A stretch of 64,000 nt of DNA from DASTCZ01 sp963704455 (lineage in GTDB: Bacteria > Acidobacteriota > Terriglobia > Acidiferrales > UBA7541), in contig OY969905.1 of assembly GCA_963704455.1 (NCBI GenBank), forward strand, positions 4,340,001 to 4,404,000. The letters run 5' to 3'. Of the stretch, positions 1-8,787 are shown one piece after another (within the stretch, counting starts at the first letter, position 1; the number at the start of each line of letters is the position of its first letter). The translations under genes and the position numbers were made by a program. Below the pieces are notes generated by a model. It searched no databases. It had not been told where the DNA came from and saw only the letters and a program-made list of their open reading frames with translations.

Positions 1-1
1 A

Positions 2-259
2 ATTGTTCCCGTGCATCTGAATGAATTGGCTCCGGATGCAGCGCGCGGACTTGTGCCGGGGCTGGCATACCAGTTTGGGATTTTGGTTGCGGCGCCGACG
101 AACAATATTGAATACGCGCTACGCGACAAGTTTGGTTATCAGTGGGCGCTTGCGGGATTTGAAATAATTGTGATTGGCGTGCTGGTAGTGCTGCTGCTGG
201 CGGGGAAAGAGAGACATGGGAGGGATTTCCGGGCGGGGCCTCAAGCAACAGGCACTTAA
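2..259 (+). CDS. MFS transporter, C-terminal fragment (5' end outside window)
   Basis: The reading frame is open from the first bases of the window, so this is the last ~85 residues of a longer protein. The visible part carries an MFS-like loop (NELAPDAARGLVPGLAYQ) and a final hydrophobic helix (residues with IIVIGVLVVLLLAG) followed by a short basic cytoplasmic tail. The ELAP...RG...PG pattern resembles sugar/carboxylate permeases of the major facilitator superfamily, so the product is probably an inner-membrane solute carrier. The substrate cannot be judged from this piece. Confidence 0.7.
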   Translation: MVPVHLNELAPDAARGLVPGLAYQFGILVAAPTNNIEYALRDKFGYQWALAGFEIIVIGVLVVLLLAGKERHGRDFRAGPQATGT

Positions 260-378
260 GGGCATTTAACAGTTGGCGGGCATTAAATCACACGCGTTGA
301 AATGCAACACCTCTAGCAGGACAATTCCAAGTAGTCGAGTCAAGTGAGCTTGCGGGAGAAATTTCTGGAGGTGCGGAC

Positions 379-1182
379 ATGAGACGGAGATATGGTGCAT
401 TCGTGGCGCTGGCATTTGCGCTGGTGATTGTTCCGGCAGGGGCCGGTTGGGCGCGCGCGCAAAGCGGACAGGAGGGTCAGCAAAAATTTGACATCGAAGA
501 ATCGAAGGCCATCAAAGAGCAAAATGAAAGGGTAATGGCGTCTGATGCGTTGATCGCGCAGTACAACACGGCGGTGCAGAATAAACAGTGGCAACAGGCG
601 GCGGACCTTGTGAAGCAAATTATCGCGCTGAATCCTGACATGTGGACGTATCGGCAAGGCCTGGGAACCGCTCTGATGAATCTGGGGCAGTACGATGACG
701 CGATCAAGGCATTCGATGCGGGGATTAAACTTGCGCAAACGGAATTGCAGAGCAAGCCGCCTGACAGCGAAGCCGCCAAGGCCAAGACGGGCCTCGGTAT
801 GATGCTGGCGAACGAAGGGAATGCGTATCTCAAAATGAAGAAGAACGATCTTGCAATTGCGGCGTACACGAAAGCAGCAGAATTGGATCCGAACCCGGCA
901 GTAGCCTACTTCAACCTTTGTGCAACGCAATACAACATTGGAAATACGGACGGCGCACTGGCGGCATGCGACAAAGCGATCGCGGCCGATCCGAAAAAGG
1001 CGGACGCATACTTCATTCGAGGGTCGCTGCTAATTGCCTCAAGCACTACGGACGCAAAAGGGAAAGTGATTGCGCCGGCAGGGACGGTCGAGGCGCTGAA
1101 GAAGTATCTGGAGCTTGCGCCAGATGGGCCACATGCGGTGGAGGTGAAGGAGATGCTGGAATATGTGGGGGTGAAGCAATAG
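379..1182 (+). CDS. Exported TPR-repeat protein
   Basis: 267-residue protein with an N-terminal signal peptide (basic MRRR, hydrophobic stretch, cleavage near ARAQ) and at least three TPR units spanning roughly residues 60-225, recognisable by repeats such as W.Y..GLGTALMNLGQYDDAIKAFD and GNAYLKMKKNDLAIAAYTKAAELDP. TPRs are protein-protein interaction scaffolds; the protein is probably periplasmic. A GGAGG ribosome-binding site lies 7 bases before the ATG. No catalytic domain is visible. It precedes a TIGR03435 gene on the same strand with a 174-bp gap, so it may be transcribed alone. The exact role is unknown. Confidence 0.8.
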   Translation: MRRRYGAFVALAFALVIVPAGAGWARAQSGQEGQQKFDIEESKAIKEQNERVMASDALIAQYNTAVQNKQWQQAADLVKQIIALNPDMWTYRQGLGTALMNLGQYDDAIKAFDAGIKLAQTELQSKPPDSEAAKAKTGLGMMLANEGNAYLKMKKNDLAIAAYTKAAELDPNPAVAYFNLCATQYNIGNTDGALAACDKAIAADPKKADAYFIRGSLLIASSTTDAKGKVIAPAGTVEALKKYLELAPDGPHAVEVKEMLEYVGVKQ

Positions 1183-1356
1183 GGGCCTGGGATCGAAGAG
1201 GACCAATCATATAAATGGGTTGTGGAATGGCGGTAGCGCGAAAGTTATCGAATGGAATGCATTTCTTGCAAGGAAAGAGATGTAAACTTACATATCTGCA
1301 AGGACTGGTGACTAGCAGGAAAGGGTCTCCAAAACCAAAGTGAAGGGAAAGTTCCG

Positions 1357-2439
1357 GTGAACAATACTTGGAATCAACGTACGCAGGATGAGACCAGGTT
1401 CGGACGAAAAGCAAATGGTTCCGCCGCTCGGAAATTTACGCGCGCGCGGATTGCGCTCGGCGTTGTGTGCGGACTGGCCATATTCGGATTCGCCGGCGCG
1501 GCGGAGGTTCGCGCGCAAACGCCGGCTCCGCGCGTCGCCGCATTGGCGTTTGATGTCGCGTCCATCAAGCCCTCCGCGGACATAATGGCAGTAGCCAGCG
1601 CCGGAAAGATGCCGCACGTCGGCCTCAAAGTAGACAACCAACAAGTGGATATAGGCTATTTCACGCTGCAGCAGCTGATCATGTACGCCTACAAGTTGAA
1701 GGCATATCAGGTGATTGGACCCGACTGGATAAAGTCTTCGCATTGGGACATTGCGGCCACGTTGCCCGAGGGTGCAAACAAAGATCAAGTTCCGGAGATG
1801 ATGCAGGCGCTATTGGCGGATCGCTTCAAGCTGGAAATCCATCATGACACCAAGGAGATGGCAGTCCTTGCGCTGGAAGTGGGCAAGAACGGGGTGAAGA
1901 TGGTTCCCTCACCCCCGGATCCGCCCGCCCCCGAGACGCCAAAGCCGGATGACAAGGACACGAAAGTGCTTGATACCGGAGACGGCCAGGTGCGTGTAAA
2001 GACGACAGGGAGAATGGGCGAGGGCGGAACCACTCAAGTATCCGGCGGGCCTATGGGAAATGTGAAAGTGTCCGTGGACAACGGCATGATGCACATGGAA
2101 TCTTCCAAAATGACGATGGAAATTCTCACCGCACAATTGACGGCCTTCCTCGGCCAGCCGGTGATTGATAAGACCGAACTGAAGGGGAGTTACGTGGCGG
2201 CCATCGATATTTCCATGGAGGATTTGCAGGCGATGGTCAGATCGCTAGGCATGAATTTCGGCGGGGCAGGTCCAGCGGCGCCGCAAGCAAACGCGAGCCC
2301 GGTGCCATCCGCGTCAGACCCTTCGGGGGGATCGGTGTATGCCTCGATAGAGAAGCTGGGCCTGAAGCTGAACAAGGAGAAATTGCCTGTTGACATCATT
2401 GTGGTGGATCACTTGGAAAAGATTCCGACAGAGAATTAG
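1357..2439 (+). CDS. TIGR03435 family exported protein
   Basis: 360 residues starting at GTG, with a GAAGGGA ribosome-binding site 8 bases upstream. After an N-terminal hydrophobic export segment (about residues 30-50, ending near VRAQ) comes the hallmark FDVASIKPS, followed by a conserved block on the theme LQQLIMYAYKLKAYQVIGPDW and the late motif LTAFLGQPVIDKTELKGSY. This combination defines the TIGR03435 family, which is massively expanded in Acidobacteria such as Solibacter and has no known biochemical function. A proline-rich linker lies near residues 185-200. Family assignment is confident; role is not known. Confidence 0.88.
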   Translation: MNNTWNQRTQDETRFGRKANGSAARKFTRARIALGVVCGLAIFGFAGAAEVRAQTPAPRVAALAFDVASIKPSADIMAVASAGKMPHVGLKVDNQQVDIGYFTLQQLIMYAYKLKAYQVIGPDWIKSSHWDIAATLPEGANKDQVPEMMQALLADRFKLEIHHDTKEMAVLALEVGKNGVKMVPSPPDPPAPETPKPDDKDTKVLDTGDGQVRVKTTGRMGEGGTTQVSGGPMGNVKVSVDNGMMHMESSKMTMEILTAQLTAFLGQPVIDKTELKGSYVAAIDISMEDLQAMVRSLGMNFGGAGPAAPQANASPVPSASDPSGGSVYASIEKLGLKLNKEKLPVDIIVVDHLEKIPTEN

Positions 2440-2777
2440 AGCCAACGATCAAGCAGAACAAAGGGTTTAACACGTATCGCGCTGAAATGCGGCCGATTCG
2501 TTCTTCTGAAGTGTTTTCTGGCGAGCGCTGAGCTAATGCAATGAGACTTAAGCATTTGAAGTGGTGCGCCCAAGGGGGCAATTTTAGAGTTTTCTTGGCG
2601 ATTTCGTTGTCAGTTTGAGACACGGTAAGTTCCATATGGATTGGGTCCGGACAGCGATTAGAAGGTCCAACGAGATTTGTCCGCCGCGATGATCCGTCCT
2701 TCATCCTTCGCCATTGACTCAACTCCGCAACCAGCGTAGGTTTTTCCATTCGCAAATGTTTTCCAAAAGGAGCCACC
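2440..2777. other. Intergenic region, 338 bp
   Basis: No convincing gene, RNA or repeat is seen. A minus-strand open frame crosses it but continues into the coding part of the next plus-strand gene and has no ribosome-binding site. The last bases carry the AAAAGGAG ribosome-binding site of the following gene. Confidence 0.6.
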
Positions 2778-3308
2778 ATGAAATTCTTCACGCAATTTCT
2801 CTTCGCCATCGCAGCAGTCTGTATGTTCGTAACCGGTGCGCTATGGGGCAGCCGCTCAGTCGTTAATGCGCAATCAAGCGCCGGAAATCCCGTCAAGCTG
2901 CAAGACGGAACCAACAACACGTACCTCGCCGAAGTAACTTCCTTCAAAGCCCTTAAGGTTGATGGCTCCGCGATCACTCAACCGATTGCCGGCCAGGTAA
3001 CGATTGGCGGCCAGGTAACAACCGTCGGCGCTCCAACCTCAGGAAAAAGTGGCACTCTGGTGGTTGGCGCAGGCGCGAAATACGGTGTCAGCCCTGATCT
3101 CGGATATCCAAAGACTCTCACTCTCTGCGCTCCCGCAAGCGGACTCGCCAGCAATTTCATTGTTGACCAGTCCGTTGACGGCACAACCTGGCTTCCTATC
3201 ACCCAGCTTCCACTGCAGAGTGGACCGCCCTGCATCTCGCTCCCGCCCACAAGATTCGTACGCCTTTCGGGCGCAGTCGGAACCGGCTTTTACCAGGTGT
3301 CGTACTGA
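2778..3308 (+). CDS. Hypothetical exported protein
   Basis: 176 residues, preceded by a strong AAAAGGAG Shine-Dalgarno 6 bases before ATG. The N-terminal hydrophobic segment (about residues 5-25, then VNAQ) looks like a signal peptide or membrane anchor. The mature part is rich in small and beta-prone residues (GQVTIGGQVTTVGAPTSG), with two cysteines near the middle and C-terminal third (LTLCAPASG, GPPCISL), suggesting a secreted beta-sandwich stabilised by a disulfide. The segment around DQSVDGTTWLPI resembles the edge of a discoidin-like or carbohydrate-binding fold, but this is only an impression. No family recognised. Confidence 0.65.
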   Translation: MKFFTQFLFAIAAVCMFVTGALWGSRSVVNAQSSAGNPVKLQDGTNNTYLAEVTSFKALKVDGSAITQPIAGQVTIGGQVTTVGAPTSGKSGTLVVGAGAKYGVSPDLGYPKTLTLCAPASGLASNFIVDQSVDGTTWLPITQLPLQSGPPCISLPPTRFVRLSGAVGTGFYQVSY

Positions 3309-3365
3309 CGCGAATTCCGAACTAGTCTGTCGAAGGGGGTATCCGAAGTGAATTGTGCGAAGAAA

Positions 3366-3442
3366 TGGTGCGCCCGGAGAGATTCGAACTCCCGACCCCC
3401 TGGTTCGTAGCCAGGTGCTCTATCCAGCTGAGCTACGGGCGC
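3366..3442 (-). tRNA. tRNA-Arg (anticodon ACG)
   Basis: Read on the minus strand the sequence folds as a complete cloverleaf: 7-bp acceptor GCGCCCG/CGGGCGC, D arm GCTC...GAGC, anticodon stem CCTGG/CCAGG enclosing loop CTACGAA, and T arm with GTTCGAATC. Positions 34-36 are ACG, giving tRNA-Arg that reads CGN codons after A34-to-inosine editing. The discriminator is A and the 3' CCA is encoded (positions 3366-3368). It stands alone between two plus-strand genes. Confidence 0.95.
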
Positions 3443-3623
3443 GCCGCCGGCGCCGCGAGATATTTTCGGGGCGCTTGAAGAGAAGGCATTTTAACATGCG
3501 CGGTATTTTCGGCAAAACTGCGGTGGGAACTTTCGGTTTTAGCAAAGGAAAACATCATAAGGCGGCGTGGTATCCTCTGGTAGCTAGCTGATCGCGCAAG
3601 GACAATCCAAAAGGGGTGTGAAT

Positions 3624-5081
3624 ATGCAGATTTTGCTTGAAAAGGTGCGCCGAATATTCGGGCGTCGAGGCCGAAAGCTGGGCGTTGTGCTGATTGTTGC
3701 GCTGACGTGTTTAGTGACCGTACGGGCGTTGGGGCAAGCGCAGGGCGAAGGGAAGCTGGGGAAGGACGCGACGGATAAGATTGACCGGATCGTGGAGCGG
3801 GCGCTGGAGCAGATGGGGGCGCCGAGCGCGTCGGTGGCGATTGTGTTGGATGGGCAGATTGCTTACGTACACGCATACGGCGACGCGAAGATTGCGCCGA
3901 AGACGGCGGCGCGGCCGGAGATGAAGTACAGCCTCGGCTCCATCAGCAAGCAGTTTACGGCGACGGCAGTGCTGATGCTTGCGGAGCAAGGAAAACTCTC
4001 AGTGGATGACACGGTTTCAAAATATCTTCCGGACCTGACGCGCGCGAACGAGGTGACGATACGGCAATTGCTGTCGCACACGTCGGGGTATCAGGATTAC
4101 TGGCCGCAGGATTACGTGCCGCCGTTTATGATGCAGGTTGTAACGTCGCAAAAGATTTTGGATTTGTGGGCGAAGAAGCCGCTGGATTTTGATCCGGGAA
4201 CGAAGTGGCAGTACAGCAACACGAACTATGTGATTGCGGGCGTGATCGTAGAAAAAGTTAGCGGGATGCCGCTGCTGCAATTTTTGCAGCAGCGCGTGTT
4301 TGATCCGCTGGGGATGCAGCACATTGATAACGTGGATCTGCACAAACTTGGCGATACGGATGCGACCGGTTACATGCGGTATGCACTGGGACCGCCGCGC
4401 GTGGCTCCGAAGGAGGGCGCGGGCTGGCTTTTCGCGGCGGGAGAGCTGGCGATGCCCGCGTCGGAACTTGTGAAGTGGGACATTGGGATGTTGCGGCAGC
4501 AGTTGCTGAAGCCCGCGACGTACACCGAAATGGAAACGGAAGTGAAGTTGAAGAACGGGCGCGGGGCGGGCTACGCGCTGGGACTCTCGACGGGAAACGT
4601 GGCGGGGCATCGCGCGTTTCGGCATGGCGGGGAGGTCTCGGGGTTTACGGCGCAGAATATTGTTTTCCCGGATGACAACGCGGCGGTGGCGGTGTTGACG
4701 AATCAGGACTCGAACGGGGCGGCGGGGCTGATTGCGCGGCAGATTGCGGCCGTGGTGCTGACGCCGGCGAATCCCGTAACGGCGAGGAAGCTTGAGCAGG
4801 CGCGGGAGATTTTCGCGGATTTGCAGCTCGGGAAGATTGACCGGTCACTATTCACGGACAACGCGAATTCGTATTTTGATGCGCAGGCGATCCGTGATTT
4901 TGCGTCGAGCCTGGGGCCGCTCGGCGAACCGCAGGATTTTGTTGCGGGCGGCGAGCAAGGGCGCGGCGGAATGCTGTTCCGCAGGTACAGCGTCGTGTTC
5001 GCGAACAAAACGCTCGAGATCACGATTTACGAGATGCCGGACGGGAAGATTGAGCAGTATTTGGTGGGAGCGGGGAATTAG
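3624..5081 (+). CDS. Serine hydrolase, class C beta-lactamase / penicillin-binding-protein fold
   Basis: 485 residues from ATG 3624, preceded by AAGGGG at a 7-base spacing; a GTG two codons earlier overlaps the ribosome-binding site and is less likely. A hydrophobic export segment (about 18-36) leads into a beta-lactamase domain. All three active-site elements are present: S106-x-x-K109 (SISK), Y197-S-N199, and the third-box HGG at 334-336. This is the typical D-aminopeptidase/esterase-like PBP superfamily arrangement, so peptide, ester or D-amino-acid substrates in the periplasm are possible. A C-terminal ~100-residue domain follows (from about residue 385). The next TPR gene starts 8 bp downstream, suggesting cotranscription. 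Confidence 0.88.
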   Translation: MQILLEKVRRIFGRRGRKLGVVLIVALTCLVTVRALGQAQGEGKLGKDATDKIDRIVERALEQMGAPSASVAIVLDGQIAYVHAYGDAKIAPKTAARPEMKYSLGSISKQFTATAVLMLAEQGKLSVDDTVSKYLPDLTRANEVTIRQLLSHTSGYQDYWPQDYVPPFMMQVVTSQKILDLWAKKPLDFDPGTKWQYSNTNYVIAGVIVEKVSGMPLLQFLQQRVFDPLGMQHIDNVDLHKLGDTDATGYMRYALGPPRVAPKEGAGWLFAAGELAMPASELVKWDIGMLRQQLLKPATYTEMETEVKLKNGRGAGYALGLSTGNVAGHRAFRHGGEVSGFTAQNIVFPDDNAAVAVLTNQDSNGAAGLIARQIAAVVLTPANPVTARKLEQAREIFADLQLGKIDRSLFTDNANSYFDAQAIRDFASSLGPLGEPQDFVAGGEQGRGGMLFRRYSVVFANKTLEITIYEMPDGKIEQYLVGAGN

Positions 5082-5089
5082 GGAATTTC

Positions 5090-6118
5090 GTGCGAAGAGC
5101 AAAGTATTTATTCTTAATTTGTGGCTGTGTGGCGCTTGCATTTGCATCGCGTGTTTCTGGACTGCCTCAAAGCAACAACGATGCGGCGATACATTTCAAT
5201 CTGGGTATTGCGTATGGTGGGCAAGGAAAGCTGGATTTGGCAATCGGCGAATTCCGCGAGTCATTGCGATTTGACCCAAATTTTGCGGATGCCCACCTCG
5301 CGCTCGGGAACGCGCTTGTCAAAAAGGGCGACTCGGACAACGCAATTGCTGAGTTCCGCGCCGCTGTGCGGCTGAAACCTGAAAATGCAGAGGCGCACTT
5401 GAGCCTTGGCGCCGCGCTGTATAGCAAACATGAATTGGATGCGGCCGCAGTGGAATACAAGGAGACGCTACGACTGAGTCCCAACCACCCCGTGGCTCAC
5501 TATGATCTCGGACTGGTTTATTACGACAAAGGAATGTTGGACGAAGCGATCGCAGAATTGCGCGAGTCATTGCGGCTCGGTCGACAATCTATGGACGCTC
5601 ACAGGATACTCGGCTTTGCCCTTGGGAAAAAAGGGAATTGGGAGGAGGCAATCACCGAGTATCAAGAAGTGTTGCGACTGCATCCCCAGGATGCAGAGAC
5701 GCACAACGGTCTTGCCGCAGCGTTGCAAGTGAAGGGGGATCTGGATGGCGCAATTAGCGAATTCCGGGAAGTCGCAAAACTGAATCCAGAGGATCCCGCC
5801 ATTCATTTCAATTTAGCCGCGGCACTTCAAACCAAGAAAGATCTGGACGGGGCCATTGCCGAATATCGTGAGGCGTTGCGATTGAGTCCCGATCCAGAGA
5901 CACATTATGGTCTGGCCACGGCGCTTGTCGCAAAAGGCGATTTGGACAAAGCGATTAGCGAATATCGCGAGGCGATCCGCATTCGGCCAGAATTTGCGGT
6001 GGGACATTACGGGCTTGGGCTTGCGCTAAGGGATAAAGGGAACAAAAGCGAGGCGGCGAAGGAATTTGCCGAAGCGACAAGGCTAGACCCAAGCCTTAAG
6101 CCTCCGCCGGACCAGTAA
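5090..6118 (+). CDS. Exported TPR-repeat protein (nine TPR units)
   Basis: 342 residues beginning at GTG only 8 bp after the serine hydrolase stop, so probably the second gene of that operon. A signal peptide (LFLICGCVALAFASRVSG) is followed by nine consecutive ~34-residue TPR units covering nearly the whole mature protein; each starts with an A.H..LG/LA.AL pattern and ends with AI.E.R.ALRL.P. Such uninterrupted solenoids act as periplasmic scaffolds. Nothing enzymatic is visible. The very regular repeats fit recent internal duplication. Confidence 0.85.
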   Translation: MRRAKYLFLICGCVALAFASRVSGLPQSNNDAAIHFNLGIAYGGQGKLDLAIGEFRESLRFDPNFADAHLALGNALVKKGDSDNAIAEFRAAVRLKPENAEAHLSLGAALYSKHELDAAAVEYKETLRLSPNHPVAHYDLGLVYYDKGMLDEAIAELRESLRLGRQSMDAHRILGFALGKKGNWEEAITEYQEVLRLHPQDAETHNGLAAALQVKGDLDGAISEFREVAKLNPEDPAIHFNLAAALQTKKDLDGAIAEYREALRLSPDPETHYGLATALVAKGDLDKAISEYREAIRIRPEFAVGHYGLGLALRDKGNKSEAAKEFAEATRLDPSLKPPPDQ

Positions 6119-6145
6119 CTCAAAAGGCGTGTCTAGCAAGGTGAA

Positions 6146-6907
6146 TTATTTCGCGGCGGGCGGGGCGGCGGGGCGGCGGCGGGCGCGGAGAGTTACGGCG
6201 ATTTCGCCGTTGCGCGTGTTGGTGAAGCGCAAGAGGACTCGGCCCTGCGCGTCGAGTGAGATTGCGGCGGGGACGTCCACGGATGTGAGCATCCAATCCG
6301 GCGGAAGCGTGACGTAGTCGAGTGGGCGGCCGAGCGTGCGCTTCCAAACGAGTTCTCCCTTTTCGAGCGTGTAGCCGACAGGATCGGTGTAGGTTTCTTC
6401 CACGTGGATGCGGACGGACTGGCCTTCGGCGATGGGGCGGTCCAAGTCGGCTTGCACGACGACGGAGTCGGGTTCGGTTGGCTCGGGGTAATAGCCGAGC
6501 GCGTTTACGTCTTTCCCTTTTACCGTATAGGTCTTCAGGACAACTCCGGTATCGAGATCCGTCATTTTGGATTCGGGCGCTACTTCGCTGCCTGCGCGGA
6601 CGAAGCTGTGCGCGTATTTCTGGCCGACGCGCGTGATGGTGAAGTCATGCGAGATGCGGAATTGGTGGGTGGTGGGCTCGAGGAGCCAGTAGGTGATTAC
6701 GCGGTCTTGCTCGGCGCGATGGAATTGGGCGCTCGCCAGAAAAGGGAACAGGACTAGCGCGGCGAGGATTGCAAGGTTCGCGAATCTGTGCGCTCGCGAA
6801 GAAAAGCAGATCCTTCGGGCCAAAGAACAAAACCGGCCCTGTGGATGACAATCGCCCAAATCAAGAGCGAGAGAAAAAACCTCGGCGGTCTTCTTTCGCG
6901 GCCTCAT
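6146..6907 (-). CDS. Hypothetical exported protein, paralogue of its upstream neighbour
   Basis: 253 residues; its ATG overlaps the stop of the upstream minus-strand gene (ATGA), which fixes the start and implies translational coupling. A long basic N-terminal stretch (about 40 residues) precedes a hydrophobic export segment LAILAALVLFPFLASAQ. The mature part shares a clear pattern with the neighbour: LxPxTHQF.I..DxTxTR.G, then a TY.DP/A..Y module, then R.LG......LP..W.L and a C-terminal R.RR. No known family is recognised; a beta-rich periplasmic domain is likely. It carries about 40 extra N-terminal residues compared with its paralogue. Confidence 0.7.
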   Translation of the reverse strand: MRPRKKTAEVFSLALDLGDCHPQGRFCSLARRICFSSRAHRFANLAILAALVLFPFLASAQFHRAEQDRVITYWLLEPTTHQFRISHDFTITRVGQKYAHSFVRAGSEVAPESKMTDLDTGVVLKTYTVKGKDVNALGYYPEPTEPDSVVVQADLDRPIAEGQSVRIHVEETYTDPVGYTLEKGELVWKRTLGRPLDYVTLPPDWMLTSVDVPAAISLDAQGRVLLRFTNTRNGEIAVTLRARRRPAAPPAAK

Positions 6908-7497
6908 GGCAGCCTCCGCGCGGTGATTCTTACGGGGAGCTGGTCATCGCGGTCATTGAGGAAACTCAGGTGGATGCGGCCGTCGGCCTCGGTGGAAACG
7001 ATTGCGGGGGAGGCGCTGCCGACTAATTCCCAGCCCAGCGGCAAGATTACGGTGTTGCGCTTGATGCCAAGCGGGCGGTCGAAGACGAGTAGGCCGCCTT
7101 TAACCGAGTATGATGGCGCATCCGTGTAAGTTTTGAAAATGCGGATGCGCGTTTCACCGCCTTTGGGGACAGGCGCGGCGAGCGTGACCTTGAGGAAAAG
7201 ATCATCGTCGGCTGCGCGGGAGCCTGCTTCGCCGGTGGCCTTGGCATCTTTTCCGGTGACGGTCTCAAATTTAAGATCCAGTCCGGTGGCGCGATCAATC
7301 ACGCGTTCTTTTGATGCCGTGGAACCGGGACGGATGGGATTGAAAAAGTAGTGCGCGCCTTCGCGGGTTACGGTGACGTCATAGGTGATTGCGAACTGGT
7401 GCGTTTCGGGTGGAAGCAAATCGTAAAGAGTGAATTCGTCCGACGCGAGGGCAGGGACGGCGAGGAGCAAACCGAGAATGAGAATTGCGCGGCGCAT
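6904..7497 (-). CDS. Hypothetical exported protein, first of a tandem paralogous pair
   Basis: 197 residues with a textbook signal peptide (MRRAILILGLLLAVPALAS). It aligns by eye over its whole mature length with the downstream gene product: LLPPETHQFAITYDVTVTREG, ETRIRIFKTYTDAPSY, and a C-terminal block ending ITARRLP. The overlap of its stop with the downstream ATG shows the two are coexpressed. No catalytic motif or known domain is evident. The pair probably arose by tandem duplication and could form a heterodimer, which is inference. Confidence 0.72.
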   Translation of the reverse strand: MRRAILILGLLLAVPALASDEFTLYDLLPPETHQFAITYDVTVTREGAHYFFNPIRPGSTASKERVIDRATGLDLKFETVTGKDAKATGEAGSRAADDDLFLKVTLAAPVPKGGETRIRIFKTYTDAPSYSVKGGLLVFDRPLGIKRNTVILPLGWELVGSASPAIVSTEADGRIHLSFLNDRDDQLPVRITARRLP

Positions 7498-7532
7498 GTT
7501 TAGGAGCGGGAGTCTAACATGACGGCGCTAGG

Positions 7533-8606
7533 TTACGGAGCTTTCGCGGCGACGACGCCGATGTTTGCGACGGTGCCGCCCTTGTTCATTGTGGGCAGCG
7601 CGCAAACATAGAGGACGACGCCGGCGACGGGCGAGCGCAATTCGCGAATTGTGGCGCCGAAATAATCGGTGACGTAACCAATTTCGGTGCCGGTGACGAC
7701 GTAGTTCCCTCGATTCACCATCGGATAGAAGATGCCTTCCTGATCGCTGGTGACCGTTTCAACTTTTTCAATCCAGACTGGATTTTGGACAAGGGGCGCG
7801 TTGCCGGGCAACATCTTGAGATAGCGCATGATATTTTCGCAGCCCCATGAGAGCGCGTGGACGTCGGCGGGTTCGACTGTGCCCGAGTAGCCTGCTTCTG
7901 CAATGGCGGCGGGCTTGCCGCGAGTGAGGGCGGTGTTGGAAAGATAGCGCGAGGCGGCTGGGTCGCGGGGGAAGTCCGTTTGAATGATGATGTGATCGAG
8001 GCCGAAAGCCAGCGCCAATTCACGCGAGATGGCATCAACTTTATCGTTCCCGCTGATGGTCCAATAACTGTAGGGGCGAAGATTCTCGTCGAGATCGCCG
8101 CCGTGAAGATCAATCAGGTAATCACAGCGCTCGACGATTTGCTTCGTGATGACGTAAGAAACGCGGTCGGTCTGCGTGCCGTCCATTTTACCGGGATAGA
8201 AGCGGTTCATGGACTTGTTGTCCACGGGATTCACGTGCGGAACTTTTTGAAGGAACGAGGCGCTGTTGACGAGCGGGACGAGAATGACGGTACCCGAGAT
8301 TGCGGCGGGATCGAGCTGCGTGATGAGTTTCTCGACGGCGATGATGCTGGCGTACTCGGTGCCGTGCGCGCCGCTGACGATGGCGAGAACGGGGCCGGGG
8401 TGCGTGCCGCGAATCACGACGACGGGGATGCGCGTGCCGGCGTCGCTGCCCGCGGGAATGTCGAGATAGCCGGTGGCTTTCTGCCCAGGCGCCGCCGTGG
8501 CGCTGCCGACGGTGAAAGAGTTCTGTTGCGCGCGCGCGGGAAATACAAACGCGACGGCGGCTAGCGTCAGAATAATTCTCGGGATGATTTTCAAAAGACG
8601 AGACAT
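7533..8606 (-). CDS. Succinylglutamate desuccinylase/aspartoacylase family zinc hydrolase, exported
   Basis: 357 residues from ATG at 8606, which has an AAGGAGGG ribosome-binding site 5 bases upstream; an ATG 11 codons earlier lacks one. After a signal peptide (ending VFPARAQ) comes an M14-like AstE/AspA domain. The zinc ligands are visible as H81-G-T-E84 and H168 (DLHGGD), with the substrate-binding NRFYPG. The family deacylates N-acyl amino acids or small amides. The signal peptide makes it periplasmic, unlike AstE. The substrate is unknown. The preceding paralogous pair lies 35 bp downstream on the same strand. Confidence 0.85.
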   Translation of the reverse strand: MSRLLKIIPRIILTLAAVAFVFPARAQQNSFTVGSATAAPGQKATGYLDIPAGSDAGTRIPVVVIRGTHPGPVLAIVSGAHGTEYASIIAVEKLITQLDPAAISGTVILVPLVNSASFLQKVPHVNPVDNKSMNRFYPGKMDGTQTDRVSYVITKQIVERCDYLIDLHGGDLDENLRPYSYWTISGNDKVDAISRELALAFGLDHIIIQTDFPRDPAASRYLSNTALTRGKPAAIAEAGYSGTVEPADVHALSWGCENIMRYLKMLPGNAPLVQNPVWIEKVETVTSDQEGIFYPMVNRGNYVVTGTEIGYVTDYFGATIRELRSPVAGVVLYVCALPTMNKGGTVANIGVVAAKAP

Positions 8607-8787
8607 AATCCCTCCTTGAGGTTGGGCGCACCCTAGCATTCCGGGTTTGCGCGTGTCAACGCGCTAAAAGAGGAAAGCGGAGGAGCCCATGCGGTGGCGC
8701 TCCGCATTAAGGTGCGATTAAGCAAGCGTCTGTTTATTTGAAGGGGCGTTTCGCACCACGTGCGGGCGCTGGACGGAGGTTGGTGAA

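Noticed and set aside
2396..2977. Minus-strand open frame across the 2440-2777 gap
   Set aside because: Overlaps two real plus-strand genes at both ends and lacks a ribosome-binding site.
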